Positions 1 to 8,669 of a stretch of 59,068 bases of DNA are shown here, piece after piece. Made by a program: the position numbers and the translations under genes. Origin of the DNA: Streptococcaceae bacterium (lineage in GTDB: Bacteria > Bacillota > Bacilli > Lactobacillales > Streptococcaceae); the NCBI GenBank assembly GCA_031254295.1, contig JAIRUS010000017.1, positions 1-59,068 on the forward strand, in the 5' to 3' direction. Each line of letters begins with the position of its first letter. Position 1 is the first letter of the stretch. The notes beneath the pieces were generated by a model. The model ran no database searches and had not been told where the DNA came from. It worked only from the letters and a program-made list of their open reading frames with translations.

Positions 1-246
1 ATCCCCGTTGCGATTGTGCCACAGTTCCTATTCTCTGGGATTATCAACGTCTCGACAATGAGCCAGCCTCTCCAATGGATTGCCCATGCCATGCCCGTTT
101 ATTACGCGATTAACTCACTTCAAGAAGTCATCAAGCGTGGTGCAGGTTTTGTGACGATTGCGCCAAACCTTGGCATTTTACTCGGAATCTGCGTACTGCT
201 TTACCTGTTGAATGTCGTCGCGCTGAAGAATTTGAGATGGACATAA
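1..246 (+). CDS. ABC-2 type transporter permease, C-terminal end (partial)
   Basis: The reading frame is open from the first base, so this is the 3' end of a longer gene cut by the window edge. The last ~80 residues show a hydrophobic stretch, a periplasm-like loop with the phrase QPLQWIAHAMPVYYAIN, and a final membrane helix (LLGICVLLYLLNVVALK) ending in LRW. This is how membrane-spanning subunits of ABC-2 drug or polysaccharide exporters and YhgE/Pip-like proteins typically finish. The substrate cannot be inferred from this fragment. A hairpin with a T-rich tail follows about 50 bp later, suggesting that this is the last gene of its operon. Confidence 0.7.
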   Translation: MPVAIVPQFLFSGIINVSTMSQPLQWIAHAMPVYYAINSLQEVIKRGAGFVTIAPNLGILLGICVLLYLLNVVALKNLRWT

Positions 247-294
247 TTCAAAGAAATAAAAAACTGGAAATTAATATGCCATAAACTTAGACAG

Positions 295-328
295 ATGCTC
301 AAGTAAAATCATTGCTTGAGCATTTATT
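295..328 (+). terminator. Putative terminator after ABC permease
   Basis: A 9-bp perfect stem (ATGCTCAAG, 295-303, with CTTGAGCAT, 315-323) with an 11-nt loop is followed by a T-rich stretch. It lies about 50 bp after the permease stop and is probably its intrinsic terminator, though the T-tract is interrupted. Confidence 0.55.
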
Positions 329-374
329 CTGTTATTTGAAAAAACTTTGTTTTCTTATGAATAAAAGAGTTATG

Positions 375-412
375 GTTCCTGTAAACGTACTTTACACTAA
401 GTTTACAGGAAC
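375..412. repeat. 12-bp perfect inverted repeat upstream of toxin remnant
   Basis: GTTCCTGTAAAC (375-386) and GTTTACAGGAAC (401-412) are exact inverted copies separated by 14 nt. No T-tract follows, so a terminator is unlikely. The 26-bp centre-to-centre spacing and the position upstream of the secreted-protein remnant fit a dimeric regulator site or an RNA hairpin. No regulator could be assigned. Confidence 0.5.
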
Positions 413-523
413 TTTACAGCGGAGAAAATTGAAATTTCCTTACTAAATATTTGACGATTAGGACATAGAGTCGTAAGATGATGAAAGTGTTGGAAACAAT
501 TTAGTTTTTTGTCAGAGGAATTT

Positions 524-1472
524 GTGAAATATAGGAAAAAATTATTTAGAAAATGTATGGAAACGCTTGGTTTGATGGCTATAGCGTTATTTTTGACGGC
601 GCCTGTATCTGCGGCGACAAGCCCAGCCCCAAAAAGACTCGCGCTAATCACAAAACCTGCAACAATTTCTCCACTTCTCTACTTATCTATGTCTATGCGA
701 CAAATCAGCTTGGCCAAAGCGTCCTGACAACACCTGTCGTCAATACGGCTCAAAAGGCAGCGGACTTATCCCAAAGCATAGGTACCACAATTTCAACACC
801 TGCGACGGTCATAATTGATCCGAGTGTGATAAGCACAGGCACAGTCGTTGATGAAACAAAAGCAGCGACTTCAACTGTTTCTAGCACTATAAGTACAACC
901 TCCCCTGCAACAAACAATCTCCTCGCCTCAATCTCGCCGAATCAAGACCCCAAAATAATGGCACAACAGTTGTCCCAATAAAAGGAACAGCTCTCGGCAC
1001 GATTTCAAATGCGAACTTCGGCGTTGATGGTCCAACAATACCTGCGACAACCTACAGCTTCAATCCAGAAGATCCAGGGCGGATAGCAGGAGCTACAGCG
1101 GACGCAGCTCTGACAGCCGAGCTTGAAGATGCACTCGCGACGGAAACAGAGGAAGAGGTCGTAACTCAGACAACAGAAGATGATCTTCAAAATGCATTGG
1201 ATAACAAAACTCTAACAAATCAGAAAGTCAGAGTGGATAATTATGTGTCAGATAATAAGGGTTATAGCTCAGCTCTAGATGATTTTAATGGTCTAAACCC
1301 TGAAAACATAAAGACTTACACAACAAAAGACGGTGAAAGAATTGCAGGAGATCTCGAAAATGGGACAAAAGCAATTGTTAGAGATCATAGCAGTGTTAAG
1401 AGTGGAAATGCACCAACTCTTGAGATACAAAATCCAGATACAGTTATAAAAACAATAAAGATAAGGTATTGA
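524..1472 (+). pseudogene. Secreted polymorphic-toxin-like protein, frameshifted
   Basis: A GTG start at 524 follows an AGAGGA ribosome site (514-519) and opens a clear signal peptide (basic KYRKK start, hydrophobic core LGLMAIALFL, VSAA cleavage region). The coding sequence then moves through three frames: the signal-peptide frame, a Ser/Thr-rich frame to a stop at 979-981, and the frame that ends at 1470-1472. The second shift is most simply explained by loss of one A in the CCCCAAAA run near 948-955, since adding one base joins the two frames smoothly. The first shift lies roughly between 610 and 700. The last ~80 residues (DFNGLNPENIK, KAIVRDHSS, PTLEIQ, final IKIRY) resemble C-terminal nuclease-type modules of bacterial polymorphic toxins. 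That assignment is from memory of the family and is tentative. The next gene overlaps the usual immunity position. Sequencing error cannot be excluded. Confidence 0.6.
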
Positions 1473-1474
1473 GA

Positions 1475-1885
1475 ATGGGAAGTTTTAAAATAGTGCCTAA
1501 TATGCCAAAAGTAGAAGTTATTGAAGAAATAAAGAGTAGAGTAACTGAACTAGAATTATTTGTAGATACAAAGAAAGATCATATTATGTCAATCGCGGAC
1601 ACCAAAATTTATTTCAATAGAGTATTAGATTTTAGAGTATCTGGAGAAGAAGGCTTCTTTGGAAGAAGTTTTTCAAATCAAGAAATACTTGAAAATGGTA
1701 AATTTTACGAAATAGAAAATTCAGAATACATAAAGTATTATCTTTCAATGGATCCAGCAGCCGAGGCCATTTATACAAAATTAACACATTATTTATTACT
1801 TGACAAAATTGGCAATTATGGAATAGATATACTATTTGATAAAAATGAATTTAACAAGAATAATCCGAGTGTAAGTCAAATATAA
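1475..1885 (+). CDS. Putative immunity protein for the upstream toxin
   Basis: A 136-residue acidic, cytoplasmic-looking protein starts 2 nt after the stop of the toxin frame. ATG 1475 is chosen because AAGG (1463-1466) sits 8 nt upstream. It has no signal peptide and no membrane segment. A small ORF placed directly behind the toxin-module coding end is the classic position for a cognate immunity protein, and this is the only support for the function; the sequence itself is not one I recognise. The AT-rich composition differs from the adjacent ftsH gene and suggests an accessory origin. Confidence 0.45.
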   Translation: MGSFKIVPNMPKVEVIEEIKSRVTELELFVDTKKDHIMSIADTKIYFNRVLDFRVSGEEGFFGRSFSNQEILENGKFYEIENSEYIKYYLSMDPAAEAIYTKLTHYLLLDKIGNYGIDILFDKNEFNKNNPSVSQI

Positions 1886-1887
1886 GT

Positions 1888-2115
1888 ATGGAAAAATTAA
1901 TAAATTGCAATATATTTTTAGATATTCACATGATAGAAAATATTTCAGGAGGAAATCAGGAATTTGAAATATTGGTTACTTCAACGAATGGAAAAATTTT
2001 AATAGTGTTTGGGATATGCGCTATTCAATAGAGAAATGAGATGGGACATGAAAGCATGGAATTAGGAATAAACCTAGCTTATCACAAGATTACAGACGGC
2101 TATATCTTAGCGTAA
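1888..2115 (+). pseudogene. Decayed second immunity-like gene
   Basis: ATG 1888 opens a 47-codon frame that stops at 2029-2031. Shifting frame near 2008 restores the phrase WDMRYSIE, a pattern common in small bacterial immunity proteins. A third piece (2041-2115, with ELGINLAYHK) then runs back in the first frame to a TAA. The three pieces read as one roughly 75-residue gene broken by two indels. No ribosome site is visible before 1888. This fits an immunity-gene array left behind by a toxin locus, but it is an interpretation of short fragments. Confidence 0.35.
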
Positions 2116-2190
2116 GGCGAGTAAGCAAAATTGTATTTTGAATCTGAGTTTGTCAGAATTAAATAAGCTTAGAAAGATAATAGTGCATAT

Positions 2191-2220
2191 TTGGCTATTT
2201 TTATGTTTTTTTGATATAAT
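2191..2220 (+). promoter_or_regulatory. ftsH promoter
   Basis: TTGGCT (2191-2196), an 18-nt spacer and an extended -10 (TGaTATAAT, 2212-2220) lie 43 bp before the ftsH start, leaving a normal leader with a GGAAG ribosome site. Confidence 0.7.
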
Positions 2221-2263
2221 TACCGATATTACAAGATACAAATTATCACTAAGATAGGAAGTT

Positions 2264-4357
2264 ATGCAGAACCCAAAAAATAATAAAAAACCTAGTAATG
2301 GGAATGGATTCATTAGGAACGCTTTCCTATGGATTCTTGCTTTCATCGTAATTGTTGTGGGTATTAATATGTTCTTGGGTGGAAGTAATTCTACACAGAA
2401 AACAATTAATTATTCAAATATTGCGTCAACAATTAAAGACGGCGAAGTGAAGAAATTGACCTTCCAGCCTGTGAATGGTGTTATCAAAGTTACTGGAACA
2501 TACACTACGCCTCAGACAGATTCATCAGCTACAAGTGCTTTTCCCCTTTTATCTGGTACGACAAGCAAAGTTACAGGCTTTATAAGCTATGTGATTCCAA
2601 CAGATAAAAACATCACGGATTTGCAAGACTTGGCTGACAAAAAAGGTGTGACTGTCTCCGTTGATCAAACACCAACGGATAGCATCTGGATGACTTTGTT
2701 AGGCTCATGGTTACCAATTATCGCTATGATTGCTCTCTTCTATTTCATGATGTCAGGTGCGATGGGTGGCCGCGGTGGTGGTGCGAATAATCCAATGTCA
2801 TTTGGTAAGTCACGTGCGAAACAGGCTGACGGAAAAAGTTCTAAGATTCGTTTTGCAGATGTTGCGGGTGAGGAAGAAGAAAAAGAGGAACTTATTGAAG
2901 TTGTTGACTTCTTGAAAAATCCTAAAAAGTATAAGGAACTCGGTGCGCGTATTCCTGCAGGTGTCCTTCTAGAAGGCCCTCCGGGAACAGGTAAAACTTT
3001 ACTTGCCAAGGCAGTTGCTGGTGAGGCAGGTGTTCCATTCTTTAGTATTTCAGGTTCAGATTTCGTTGAGATGTTTGTCGGTGTCGGTGCAAGTCGTGTC
3101 CGTGACCTCTTTGAAAATGCTAAAAAGACTGGCCGTGCAATTGTCTTTATTGATGAAATCGACGCTGTTGGACGCCAACGTGGCGCAGGTATGGGTGGCG
3201 GAAATGATGAACGCGAACAGACCTTGAACCAACTCCTTGTCGAAATGGACGGTTTCCAAGACACAGATGAGTCTATTATTGTCATTGCGGCTACTAACCG
3301 CTCAGACGTACTAGATCCTGCCCTACTTCGCCCAGGCCGATTTGATCGTAAGGTATTGGTTGGCGCGCCAGATGTTAATGGACGTGAAGCAATCCTCAAA
3401 GTTCATTCGCGTAACAAAAAACTTGCATCAGACGTTGATTTGAAAGTTGTGGCGCAACAAACACCAGGTTACGTTGGTGCGGATCTTGAAAATCTCTTGA
3501 ACGAGGCGGCGCTTGTAGCCGCCCGCCAAGATAAAAAAGCAATTGATGCTTCGGACGTAGATGAAGGTATGGATCGTGCCATGGCAGGTCCGGCTAAGAA
3601 AGATCGTATTCAATCTCTTCGTGAACGCGAAATCGTGGCTTATCACGAAGCGGGACACGCGATTGTTGGTCTTGTTCTTGAAAATGGCTCAACTGTCCGA
3701 AAAGTTACGGTCGTTCCACGTGGGCGTATTGGAGGTTACATGCTCGCGCTTCCTGATGAGGAAATTATGCAGCCAACGAACTTCCATTTGAAAGATCAAT
3801 TGGCTTCACTGATGGGTGGCCGTCTAGGCGAAGAAATCGCCTTTGGTGTGGCAACACCAGGTGCTTCAAATGATATTGAAAAAGCCACACGTATTGCGCG
3901 TGCTATGGTAGCGGAGTATGGTATGTCTGAAAAACTTGGGATGGTATCATACGAAGGAGATCATCAAGTCTTTATCGGTCGTGACTATGGTCAGACAAAG
4001 AGCTATTCTGAAGCAACAGCTATTATGATTGATGACGAAGTACGTCGTATCATGAATGAGGCATACAGTCGTGCGAAAGAAGCTATCGAATCTCATCGCG
4101 AGCAACATAAATATATTGCGGAAGCTTTGATGAAGTATGAAACTTTAAATGCAGATCAAATCATGTCTCTCTTCAAAACAGGCAAAATGCCAGACGAAGA
4201 AGGTGGTTTGAAGCCAGAATCTGAAAGTACCAAGGCTGTTGAAGAAGTGAATGCTTCTGAAGTAGTAAGTATTGAAAATTCTGAAGTTTCGACTTCTGCA
4301 GAGATGCCTATGATTGATAGTACATCAGAAATTTTATCTGATTCTGAATTACATTAA
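2264..4357 (+). CDS. ftsH: ATP-dependent zinc metalloprotease FtsH
   Basis: FtsH is a membrane-anchored AAA+ protease that degrades misfolded membrane proteins and unstable cytosolic regulators. The 697-residue length is normal. Two N-terminal membrane helices (about residues 18-37 and 144-164) enclose an extracellular domain. The AAA module has Walker A GPPGTGKT near residue 240, Walker B VFIDEID near 296 and the second region of homology ([20 protein letters not shown]). The protease zinc site HEAGH is near residue 461. The C-terminus is Glu/Ser-rich, as in related lactococci. In several Lactococcus genomes ftsH follows tilS and hpt; here it follows a decayed toxin cassette and has its own promoter. 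It is monocistronic, with a strong terminator directly downstream. Confidence 0.97.
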   Translation: MQNPKNNKKPSNGNGFIRNAFLWILAFIVIVVGINMFLGGSNSTQKTINYSNIASTIKDGEVKKLTFQPVNGVIKVTGTYTTPQTDSSATSAFPLLSGTTSKVTGFISYVIPTDKNITDLQDLADKKGVTVSVDQTPTDSIWMTLLGSWLPIIAMIALFYFMMSGAMGGRGGGANNPMSFGKSRAKQADGKSSKIRFADVAGEEEEKEELIEVVDFLKNPKKYKELGARIPAGVLLEGPPGTGKTLLAKAVAGEAGVPFFSISGSDFVEMFVGVGASRVRDLFENAKKTGRAIVFIDEIDAVGRQRGAGMGGGNDEREQTLNQLLVEMDGFQDTDESIIVIAATNRSDVLDPALLRPGRFDRKVLVGAPDVNGREAILKVHSRNKKLASDVDLKVVAQQTPGYVGADLENLLNEAALVAARQDKKAIDASDVDEGMDRAMAGPAKKDRIQSLREREIVAYHEAGHAIVGLVLENGSTVRKVTVVPRGRIGGYMLALPDEEIMQPTNFHLKDQLASLMGGRLGEEIAFGVATPGASNDIEKATRIARAMVAEYGMSEKLGMVSYEGDHQVFIGRDYGQTKSYSEATAIMIDDEVRRIMNEAYSRAKEAIESHREQHKYIAEALMKYETLNADQIMSLFKTGKMPDEEGGLKPESESTKAVEEVNASEVVSIENSEVSTSAEMPMIDSTSEILSDSELH

Positions 4358-4381
4358 TTAATTAATTAAATAGCTAAAATA

Positions 4382-4410
4382 AAAACCCTACTGAACTTCG
4401 GTAGGGTTTT
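4382..4410. terminator. ftsH terminator
   Basis: A 10-bp stem (AAAACCCTAC, 4382-4391; GTAGGGTTTT, 4401-4410) with a 9-nt loop lies 25 bp after ftsH. The A-run and T-run on either side could let it act in both directions. Confidence 0.85.
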
Positions 4411-4422
4411 GTGATGCAAATA

Positions 4423-4459
4423 AAATGACCTTCTTCTAGAATAAATAGAGAGGTCATTT
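4423..4459 (-). terminator. Candidate terminator for the small membrane protein gene
   Basis: AAATGACCT (4423-4431) pairs with AGGTCATTT (4451-4459). Read on the minus strand it lies just after the stop of the gene at 4483 and is followed by a T-rich tract. The 19-nt loop is rather long. Confidence 0.5.
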
Positions 4460-4482
4460 CAAATTTTATTAAGTGTTAGATT

Positions 4483-4716
4483 TTATCTCCAATATTTATC
4501 ATAGCCACGGTGACGACGTTGAGAAATTGCTCGACCGATCCAAATTCCGATTGCAAGAATTAAGGCAGGAATCAGGAATTGAGGACTAAACAACCAAAAG
4601 ATAGCGCCGATCACCATTCTCAATAGTAAGAGACCGAGTAAGATTGGGATAATGAGGCGGAAGATACCTTGAGTAAAGATAAGGGCCAAAATGATTAAGA
4701 TGATTAAAAAGAACAT
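4483..4716 (-). CDS. Small membrane protein of unknown function
   Basis: A 77-residue protein made almost entirely of hydrophobic helices: about residues 2-14, 18-46 and 50-65, then a basic tail (GRAISQRRHRGYDKYW). The Arg-rich C-terminus suggests a cytoplasmic tail by the positive-inside rule. An AGGAGA ribosome site lies just upstream on the minus strand. I do not recognise the family. It is convergent with ftsH and divergent from the CoA-binding gene, so the neighbours give no functional hint. Confidence 0.65.
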   Translation of the reverse strand: MFFLIILIILALIFTQGIFRLIIPILLGLLLLRMVIGAIFWLFSPQFLIPALILAIGIWIGRAISQRRHRGYDKYWR

Positions 4717-4859
4717 GTATTTTCTCCTTTTGAAGCTTTTTCAAAGCCTTGTTATTAGTTTGTAATGATATTTTATCAAGTAAAGCTGATAAATTACTAA
4801 GACTAATGACTGATTTTCTAAAAATGTCTGTTTGAGTATAAAAATCTTTAAGGTCGGAA

Positions 4860-4868
4860 TGTTATAAT
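4860..4868 (+). promoter_or_regulatory. Extended -10 promoter giving a leaderless transcript
   Basis: TGtTATAAT (4860-4868) is followed after exactly 6 nt by the ATG at 4875, so the predicted transcription start is at or next to the start codon. No Shine-Dalgarno sequence can fit. No good -35 is seen. Confidence 0.65.
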
Positions 4869-4874
4869 AAAATA

Positions 4875-5324
4875 ATGAACACAGAATATGAATTTCAAAA
4901 TTCTTCTCAGAAAATAATTTTTGACTATCTGAGAGCAGCTAAGGTAGTTGCGGTTGTGGGCTTGTCTGACCGTGAGGAAACATCGTCAAACATGATTGCC
5001 CAGGCGCTTCAAAATGTAGGTTATCGGATTATTCCAGTTAATCCGAAGTTAGCAGGAGCAGAACTCCTCGGGGAGAAAGTCTATGCCTCGCTTTTGGATA
5101 TTCCTTTTCATGTGGATATCGTAGATGTTTTTCGACGAAGTGAGTTCCTCGCAGATGTAGCAAGAGATTTTGTGCAGACAGATGCAGATGTATTCTGGGC
5201 GCAGCAAGGCTTACAATCCGAAGAAGCAGAGGAAATCTTGCGTGCGGCAGGACGAAATAAAATCGTCATGAACCGCTGTATCAAGGTAGAACATGCTTAT
5301 TCTAGAATAGGTAAGATACAGTAA
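4875..5324 (+). CDS. CoA-binding domain protein (YccU-like)
   Basis: A 149-residue single-domain Rossmann protein of the CoA_binding_2 family. The N-terminal VVAVVGLSDREETSSNMIA is the nucleotide/CoA-binding loop. It is followed by VGYRIIPVNPK, VDIVDVFRRSE, VFWAQQGLQSEEA and the C-terminal NRCIKVEH, all in the order typical of this family. The cellular role of these proteins is not firmly established. The gene stands alone and its start coincides with the predicted transcription start. A Thr/Ala-rich spacer is absent and the length is normal, so it appears intact. Confidence 0.85.
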   Translation: MNTEYEFQNSSQKIIFDYLRAAKVVAVVGLSDREETSSNMIAQALQNVGYRIIPVNPKLAGAELLGEKVYASLLDIPFHVDIVDVFRRSEFLADVARDFVQTDADVFWAQQGLQSEEAEEILRAAGRNKIVMNRCIKVEHAYSRIGKIQ

Positions 5325-5401
5325 GTTTTTTGTAAAAACTGTATTATTTGAAATAAAAGTACAAATAAAAATATAAATAAAAAAGGTCTGAGGTCTAATT
5401 A

Positions 5402-6556
5402 ATGAGTTATTTTATAAAGGCAGATAAGTTCTTCTATCCATATGAAACAAAACGTGGTGGTTATCTTGAAATTATTGAAGGAAAGTTTGGCAATTGGGCA
5501 AGTCAGGCGCCTGAGAATGCAGAAATTTTAGATTATTCGGGCTATAACATTGCGCCGGGTCTTGTGGATACCCATATTCATGGTTTCCACGATTTTGATG
5601 TTATGGACGATGACATTCGAGGGCTTTTGACGACCATGTCAGAGGGACTTTTGAGTGTGGGTGTCACGTCATTTTTCCCATCAACCTTGACAGGCGATCA
5701 TGAGACCTTACGACACATCTGCGAAGAAATCGGAAATCATTATCAAGAAGCTAAAGGGGCAAAAATTCAAGGAATTTTCTTTGAAGGTCCTTACTTTACA
5801 GAGAAGCATAAGGGAGCTCAAAACCCTAACTACATGACAGATCCAAGTGTTGCTGAATTTCATGAATGGAATGCTGCTGCTAAGGGAATGTTGAAAAAAA
5901 TTGGGCTTGCGCCTGAGCGTAAAGGCGTGGCGGAATTTATCCGTACAATCAGCTCGGAAGGTGTGGCTATTGCACTGGGGCATTCTAATGCAAGTTATGA
6001 ACAGGCCGTCCGAGGTGTAGAGGCTGGTGCGAATATCTGGGTTCATACTTATAATGGTATGTCGGCATTGAACCATAGAGAACCAGGTATGGTAGGTGCG
6101 GCATTTGATACGCCAAATACTTATACAGAATTAATCTGTGACGGACATCATGTTCACCCAGCAGCCTGCAAAGCTTTGATAAATGCTAAAGGTGCAGATC
6201 ATGTCGTGCTAGTTACAGATTCGATGCGCGCGGCAGGTATGCCAGAAGGCGGAAGTTATGTTCTTGGAGAATTTCCAGTTGTTGTAAAAGACGGGGCTGT
6301 GCGTTTGGTAAGCGATGGTAATCTTGCCGCATCACTCTTGACTCTAAATCAGGCAGTAAAAAATGTTGTGGATTGGGGGATCGTAACTCCAGAAGAAGCC
6401 GTTATGATGGCAACTCTGACAGCCGCCATCTCAGCTAAGGTAGACAATGTTTGCGGACAAATCAAATATAGTCATGCGGCTGATTTTATCGTGCTTAAGC
6501 CAGATATGACTTTGAGCGCCACCTATCTTGATGGCGAGAAACGCTTCGAGGCATGA
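5402..6556 (+). CDS. N-acetylhexosamine-6-phosphate deacetylase (NagA/AgaA family)
   Basis: An amidohydrolase of 384 residues that removes the acetyl group from GlcNAc-6-P or GalNAc-6-P. The metal-site motif DTHIHGFHDFD is near residues 56-66, FFEGPY near 128, GHSNASYEQA near 196, and the active-site region VTDSMRAAGMPEGG near 274. The surrounding genes (AgaS, LacD, mannose-family PTS, galactosamine-type deaminase) argue for GalNAc-6-P as the substrate, so agaA may be the better name. The specificity is inferred from context. The gene is the first of the locus and is 3 nt from the downstream regulator. No strong Shine-Dalgarno sequence is visible before the ATG. Confidence 0.9.
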   Translation: MSYFIKADKFFYPYETKRGGYLEIIEGKFGNWASQAPENAEILDYSGYNIAPGLVDTHIHGFHDFDVMDDDIRGLLTTMSEGLLSVGVTSFFPSTLTGDHETLRHICEEIGNHYQEAKGAKIQGIFFEGPYFTEKHKGAQNPNYMTDPSVAEFHEWNAAAKGMLKKIGLAPERKGVAEFIRTISSEGVAIALGHSNASYEQAVRGVEAGANIWVHTYNGMSALNHREPGMVGAAFDTPNTYTELICDGHHVHPAACKALINAKGADHVVLVTDSMRAAGMPEGGSYVLGEFPVVVKDGAVRLVSDGNLAASLLTLNQAVKNVVDWGIVTPEEAVMMATLTAAISAKVDNVCGQIKYSHAADFIVLKPDMTLSATYLDGEKRFEA

Positions 6557-6559
6557 TAA

Positions 6560-7321
6560 ATGGCGATCAAACGAAAACTGAGTGAGACAGAGCTCTTTTG
6601 TTGGAACTATGTTCAGGATAATCTAGCGAAAATCAGCCAGATGACCATTTCAAAAGTTGCACAGGAAGCTCATGTTTCCATCTCAACGGTCAACCGTACC
6701 TTGAATAAGGTAGGCTATGACGGCTATTCTGACTTTAAACATTCGATCAAAAATAGTAAAACTTATCCAATAAATGGTTTTTCAAGCGAAGTAAATGAAG
6801 CCTTTCGGAAAAATGAGACGGAAATCACACGCACAATCAATCAACTATCTGTTGAAGAAATTGAGTCAGCCATTCGTTTGATTAATCGCCATGAGAATAT
6901 CACATTGATTGCGATGGGATTAAGCAGCAATGTTTCGCGTGAAATGATGGCAAAACTCCAACTTTTTAATAAACGTTGTACAAGATATGATGATCCAGAA
7001 TATATGAAATATCATGCAGCTAAGATGAACAGTCATGATCTGATTATTGCCATTTCAATTTCTGGAGAGACGCCTGAACTGCTAGAAACAGTGGCGATTG
7101 CAAAGGCGCGAGGTGCAAAAATTTTATCGTTAACAGCCAATCCATCAAGTGCTTTGGCAAGTAATGCAGATGTAAGTATTTCAGCCTATAAGTCAAAAGT
7201 TCGAGAGCTTGATTTTGGCTTAGATGTTGCCAGTAGAATTCCCTTGCAAATTGTCAATCGGATTTTGATTGACGCTTATGCAATTTACAAACAAAATGCT
7301 ACGATTCGGGAAAATCAGTAA
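6560..7321 (+). CDS. RpiR/MurR-family transcriptional regulator
   Basis: A 253-residue protein with an N-terminal RpiR helix-turn-helix (MTISKVAQEAHVSISTVNR, about residues 26-46) and a C-terminal SIS sugar-phosphate-binding domain (about 100-235, with SISGETPELLETV near 170). Regulators of this family sense phosphosugars made by the pathway they control. It is co-transcribed with the deacetylase (3-nt gap) and followed by a terminator. Palindromes of the GAAAnnTTTC type upstream of agaS and of the PTS genes are good candidates for its operators. It is probably the GalNAc/GalN regulator of this locus; activator or repressor mode cannot be told from the sequence. Confidence 0.88.
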   Translation: MAIKRKLSETELFCWNYVQDNLAKISQMTISKVAQEAHVSISTVNRTLNKVGYDGYSDFKHSIKNSKTYPINGFSSEVNEAFRKNETEITRTINQLSVEEIESAIRLINRHENITLIAMGLSSNVSREMMAKLQLFNKRCTRYDDPEYMKYHAAKMNSHDLIIAISISGETPELLETVAIAKARGAKILSLTANPSSALASNADVSISAYKSKVRELDFGLDVASRIPLQIVNRILIDAYAIYKQNATIRENQ

Positions 7322-7341
7322 ATTTAAGATTTAAATTTTAT

Positions 7342-7394
7342 AAAAAGAGGAATAGAAGTTGAACTGTCCCCAGTTCAGGAATGTTTCTCTTTTT
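7342..7394 (+). terminator. Terminator after the RpiR regulator
   Basis: An inner stem TGAACTG (7360-7366) with CAGTTCA (7371-7377) is enclosed by AAAAAGAG (7342-7349) and CTCTTTTT (7387-7394), then a T-run. It separates the nagA-rpiR unit from agaS. Confidence 0.8.
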
Positions 7395-7398
7395 TTAT

Positions 7399-7446
7399 TT
7401 GGAAAAATTTCCAATAGACCTCTCTAGAATTTGAAAGACTTTTCAA
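7399..7446. promoter_or_regulatory. Palindromic operators upstream of agaS
   Basis: TTGGAAAAATTTCCAA (7399-7414) is a perfect 16-bp palindrome. TTGAAAGACTTTTCAA (7431-7446) is a second one (6 bp arms, 4-nt centre) whose left arm, TTGAAA, could also serve as a -35 element for agaS. The first motif recurs almost unchanged upstream of the PTS genes. I infer these are binding sites for the adjacent RpiR regulator. Confidence 0.6.
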
Positions 7447-7485
7447 GTTACTGCATGATAAGCTTGTTAATAAAGGGAGGAGACG

Positions 7486-8634
7486 ATGTTTCAATTAACA
7501 AAAGAAGAATTAAAAGCTAAAGGAGCTTACATCACGGTAAATGAGGTACAAAGGCAGCCGTCTCTTTGGCGCAGAGTCTTTAAAGAATACCTTAAAAATA
7601 AGACAAAAGTAGAGGACTTTTTACAGGAAATGTCTGCTGAATATTCCTATATTCGTGTCATATTTACAGGTGCTGGAAGCTCTCAATATGTTGGAGACAC
7701 AGTGGTCAAAAGTTTGACTGAGCTAGGGGATACGGAGCATTACCGCTTTGAGAGTATCAGCTCAACCGACATTGTGTCAGCTCCACAATCTGTTCTGGAA
7801 AAAGATACACCAACGCTTTTGGTTTCGTTTGCACGTTCAGGAAATTCACCAGAATCACTTGCTGCTGTGGAGATTGTAAAACACTATGTTACGAACTCTT
7901 ATCAGCTTTCAATTAGCTGTGCTGCTGATGGGGCACTTGCTAAAAGCCTTTCTACAAAAAGAAATGCTTTCAATTATGCATTGCCGCTTGAAACTTTGGA
8001 TCAAGGGTTCGCGATGACGGCTTCATTTTCAACGATGACTTTGGTAGCCACTTTGATATTTTCTCTCGAATCAGACGAAATAAAAGAGAAGGAAGTGGAG
8101 ATTGCAGCGGCCTTAGCTGAAGATATATTTAATCGCACTGAAGAAATTACAACTTATTTAACAGCCGATATCAATCGTGTGGTTTATCTAGGCTCAGGTC
8201 CATTGGCTGCCATAGCTAGAGAAGCTCAGCTCAAAATTTTGGAGTTGACGGCTGGAAGGATTGCAACACTTTTTGACTCCTCGATGGGCTTTCGCCATGG
8301 GCCAAAATCATTTGTCACGAACCGAACTTCTGTTTTTGTCTTTGCCTCAAATAACAAATATACGCGCCAATATGATATTGACCTCTATAAGGAAGTTAAA
8401 TCAGATCAAATTTCAGCGCATACTGTGCTAGTCGGGCAGGAGCTAGAAGGCTTTACCTACAAGCAAGCCGAAAAGCTTCAACCTGCTTATCAAGTTTTGC
8501 CAGCGATTGCTTTTTCACATGTGATTGCTTTGATTGCCTCGATAAATGTAGGAAATACCCCAGATACACCGTCTGTCACAGGTACGGTCAACCGTGTTGT
8601 TCAAGGTGTAACAATTTATCCATTTGGGAAATAA
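7486..8634 (+). CDS. agaS: AgaS-like galactosamine-6-phosphate deaminase/isomerase (SIS domain)
   Basis: A 382-residue protein with two SIS (sugar isomerase) domains, about residues 45-200 and 210-370. The phosphosugar loops are visible (TGAGSSQYVG near 60, SFARSGNSPES near 117). SMGFRHGPKSF near 259 is a strong AgaS marker. In E. coli AgaS converts GalN-6-P to tagatose-6-P plus ammonia. The start is supported by GGGAGGAG 6 nt upstream. It is followed 35 bp later by lacD, the aldolase that acts two steps downstream. A second deaminase-type gene at the end of the locus makes the isomerisation step apparently redundant. Confidence 0.9.
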   Translation: MFQLTKEELKAKGAYITVNEVQRQPSLWRRVFKEYLKNKTKVEDFLQEMSAEYSYIRVIFTGAGSSQYVGDTVVKSLTELGDTEHYRFESISSTDIVSAPQSVLEKDTPTLLVSFARSGNSPESLAAVEIVKHYVTNSYQLSISCAADGALAKSLSTKRNAFNYALPLETLDQGFAMTASFSTMTLVATLIFSLESDEIKEKEVEIAAALAEDIFNRTEEITTYLTADINRVVYLGSGPLAAIAREAQLKILELTAGRIATLFDSSMGFRHGPKSFVTNRTSVFVFASNNKYTRQYDIDLYKEVKSDQISAHTVLVGQELEGFTYKQAEKLQPAYQVLPAIAFSHVIALIASINVGNTPDTPSVTGTVNRVVQGVTIYPFGK

Positions 8635-8669
8635 ATGATGAAATAACTATGGAAGTATGGAGGTATAGT

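Noticed and set aside
375-412. Intrinsic terminator
   Set aside because: A perfect stem is present but no T-run follows on either strand, so it was listed as an inverted repeat instead.
2740-3399. A 219-codon minus-strand open frame opposite ftsH
   Set aside because: It is antisense to the AAA domain of ftsH. It has Ser/Arg/Pro-rich shadow composition, no ribosome site and no recognisable domain.
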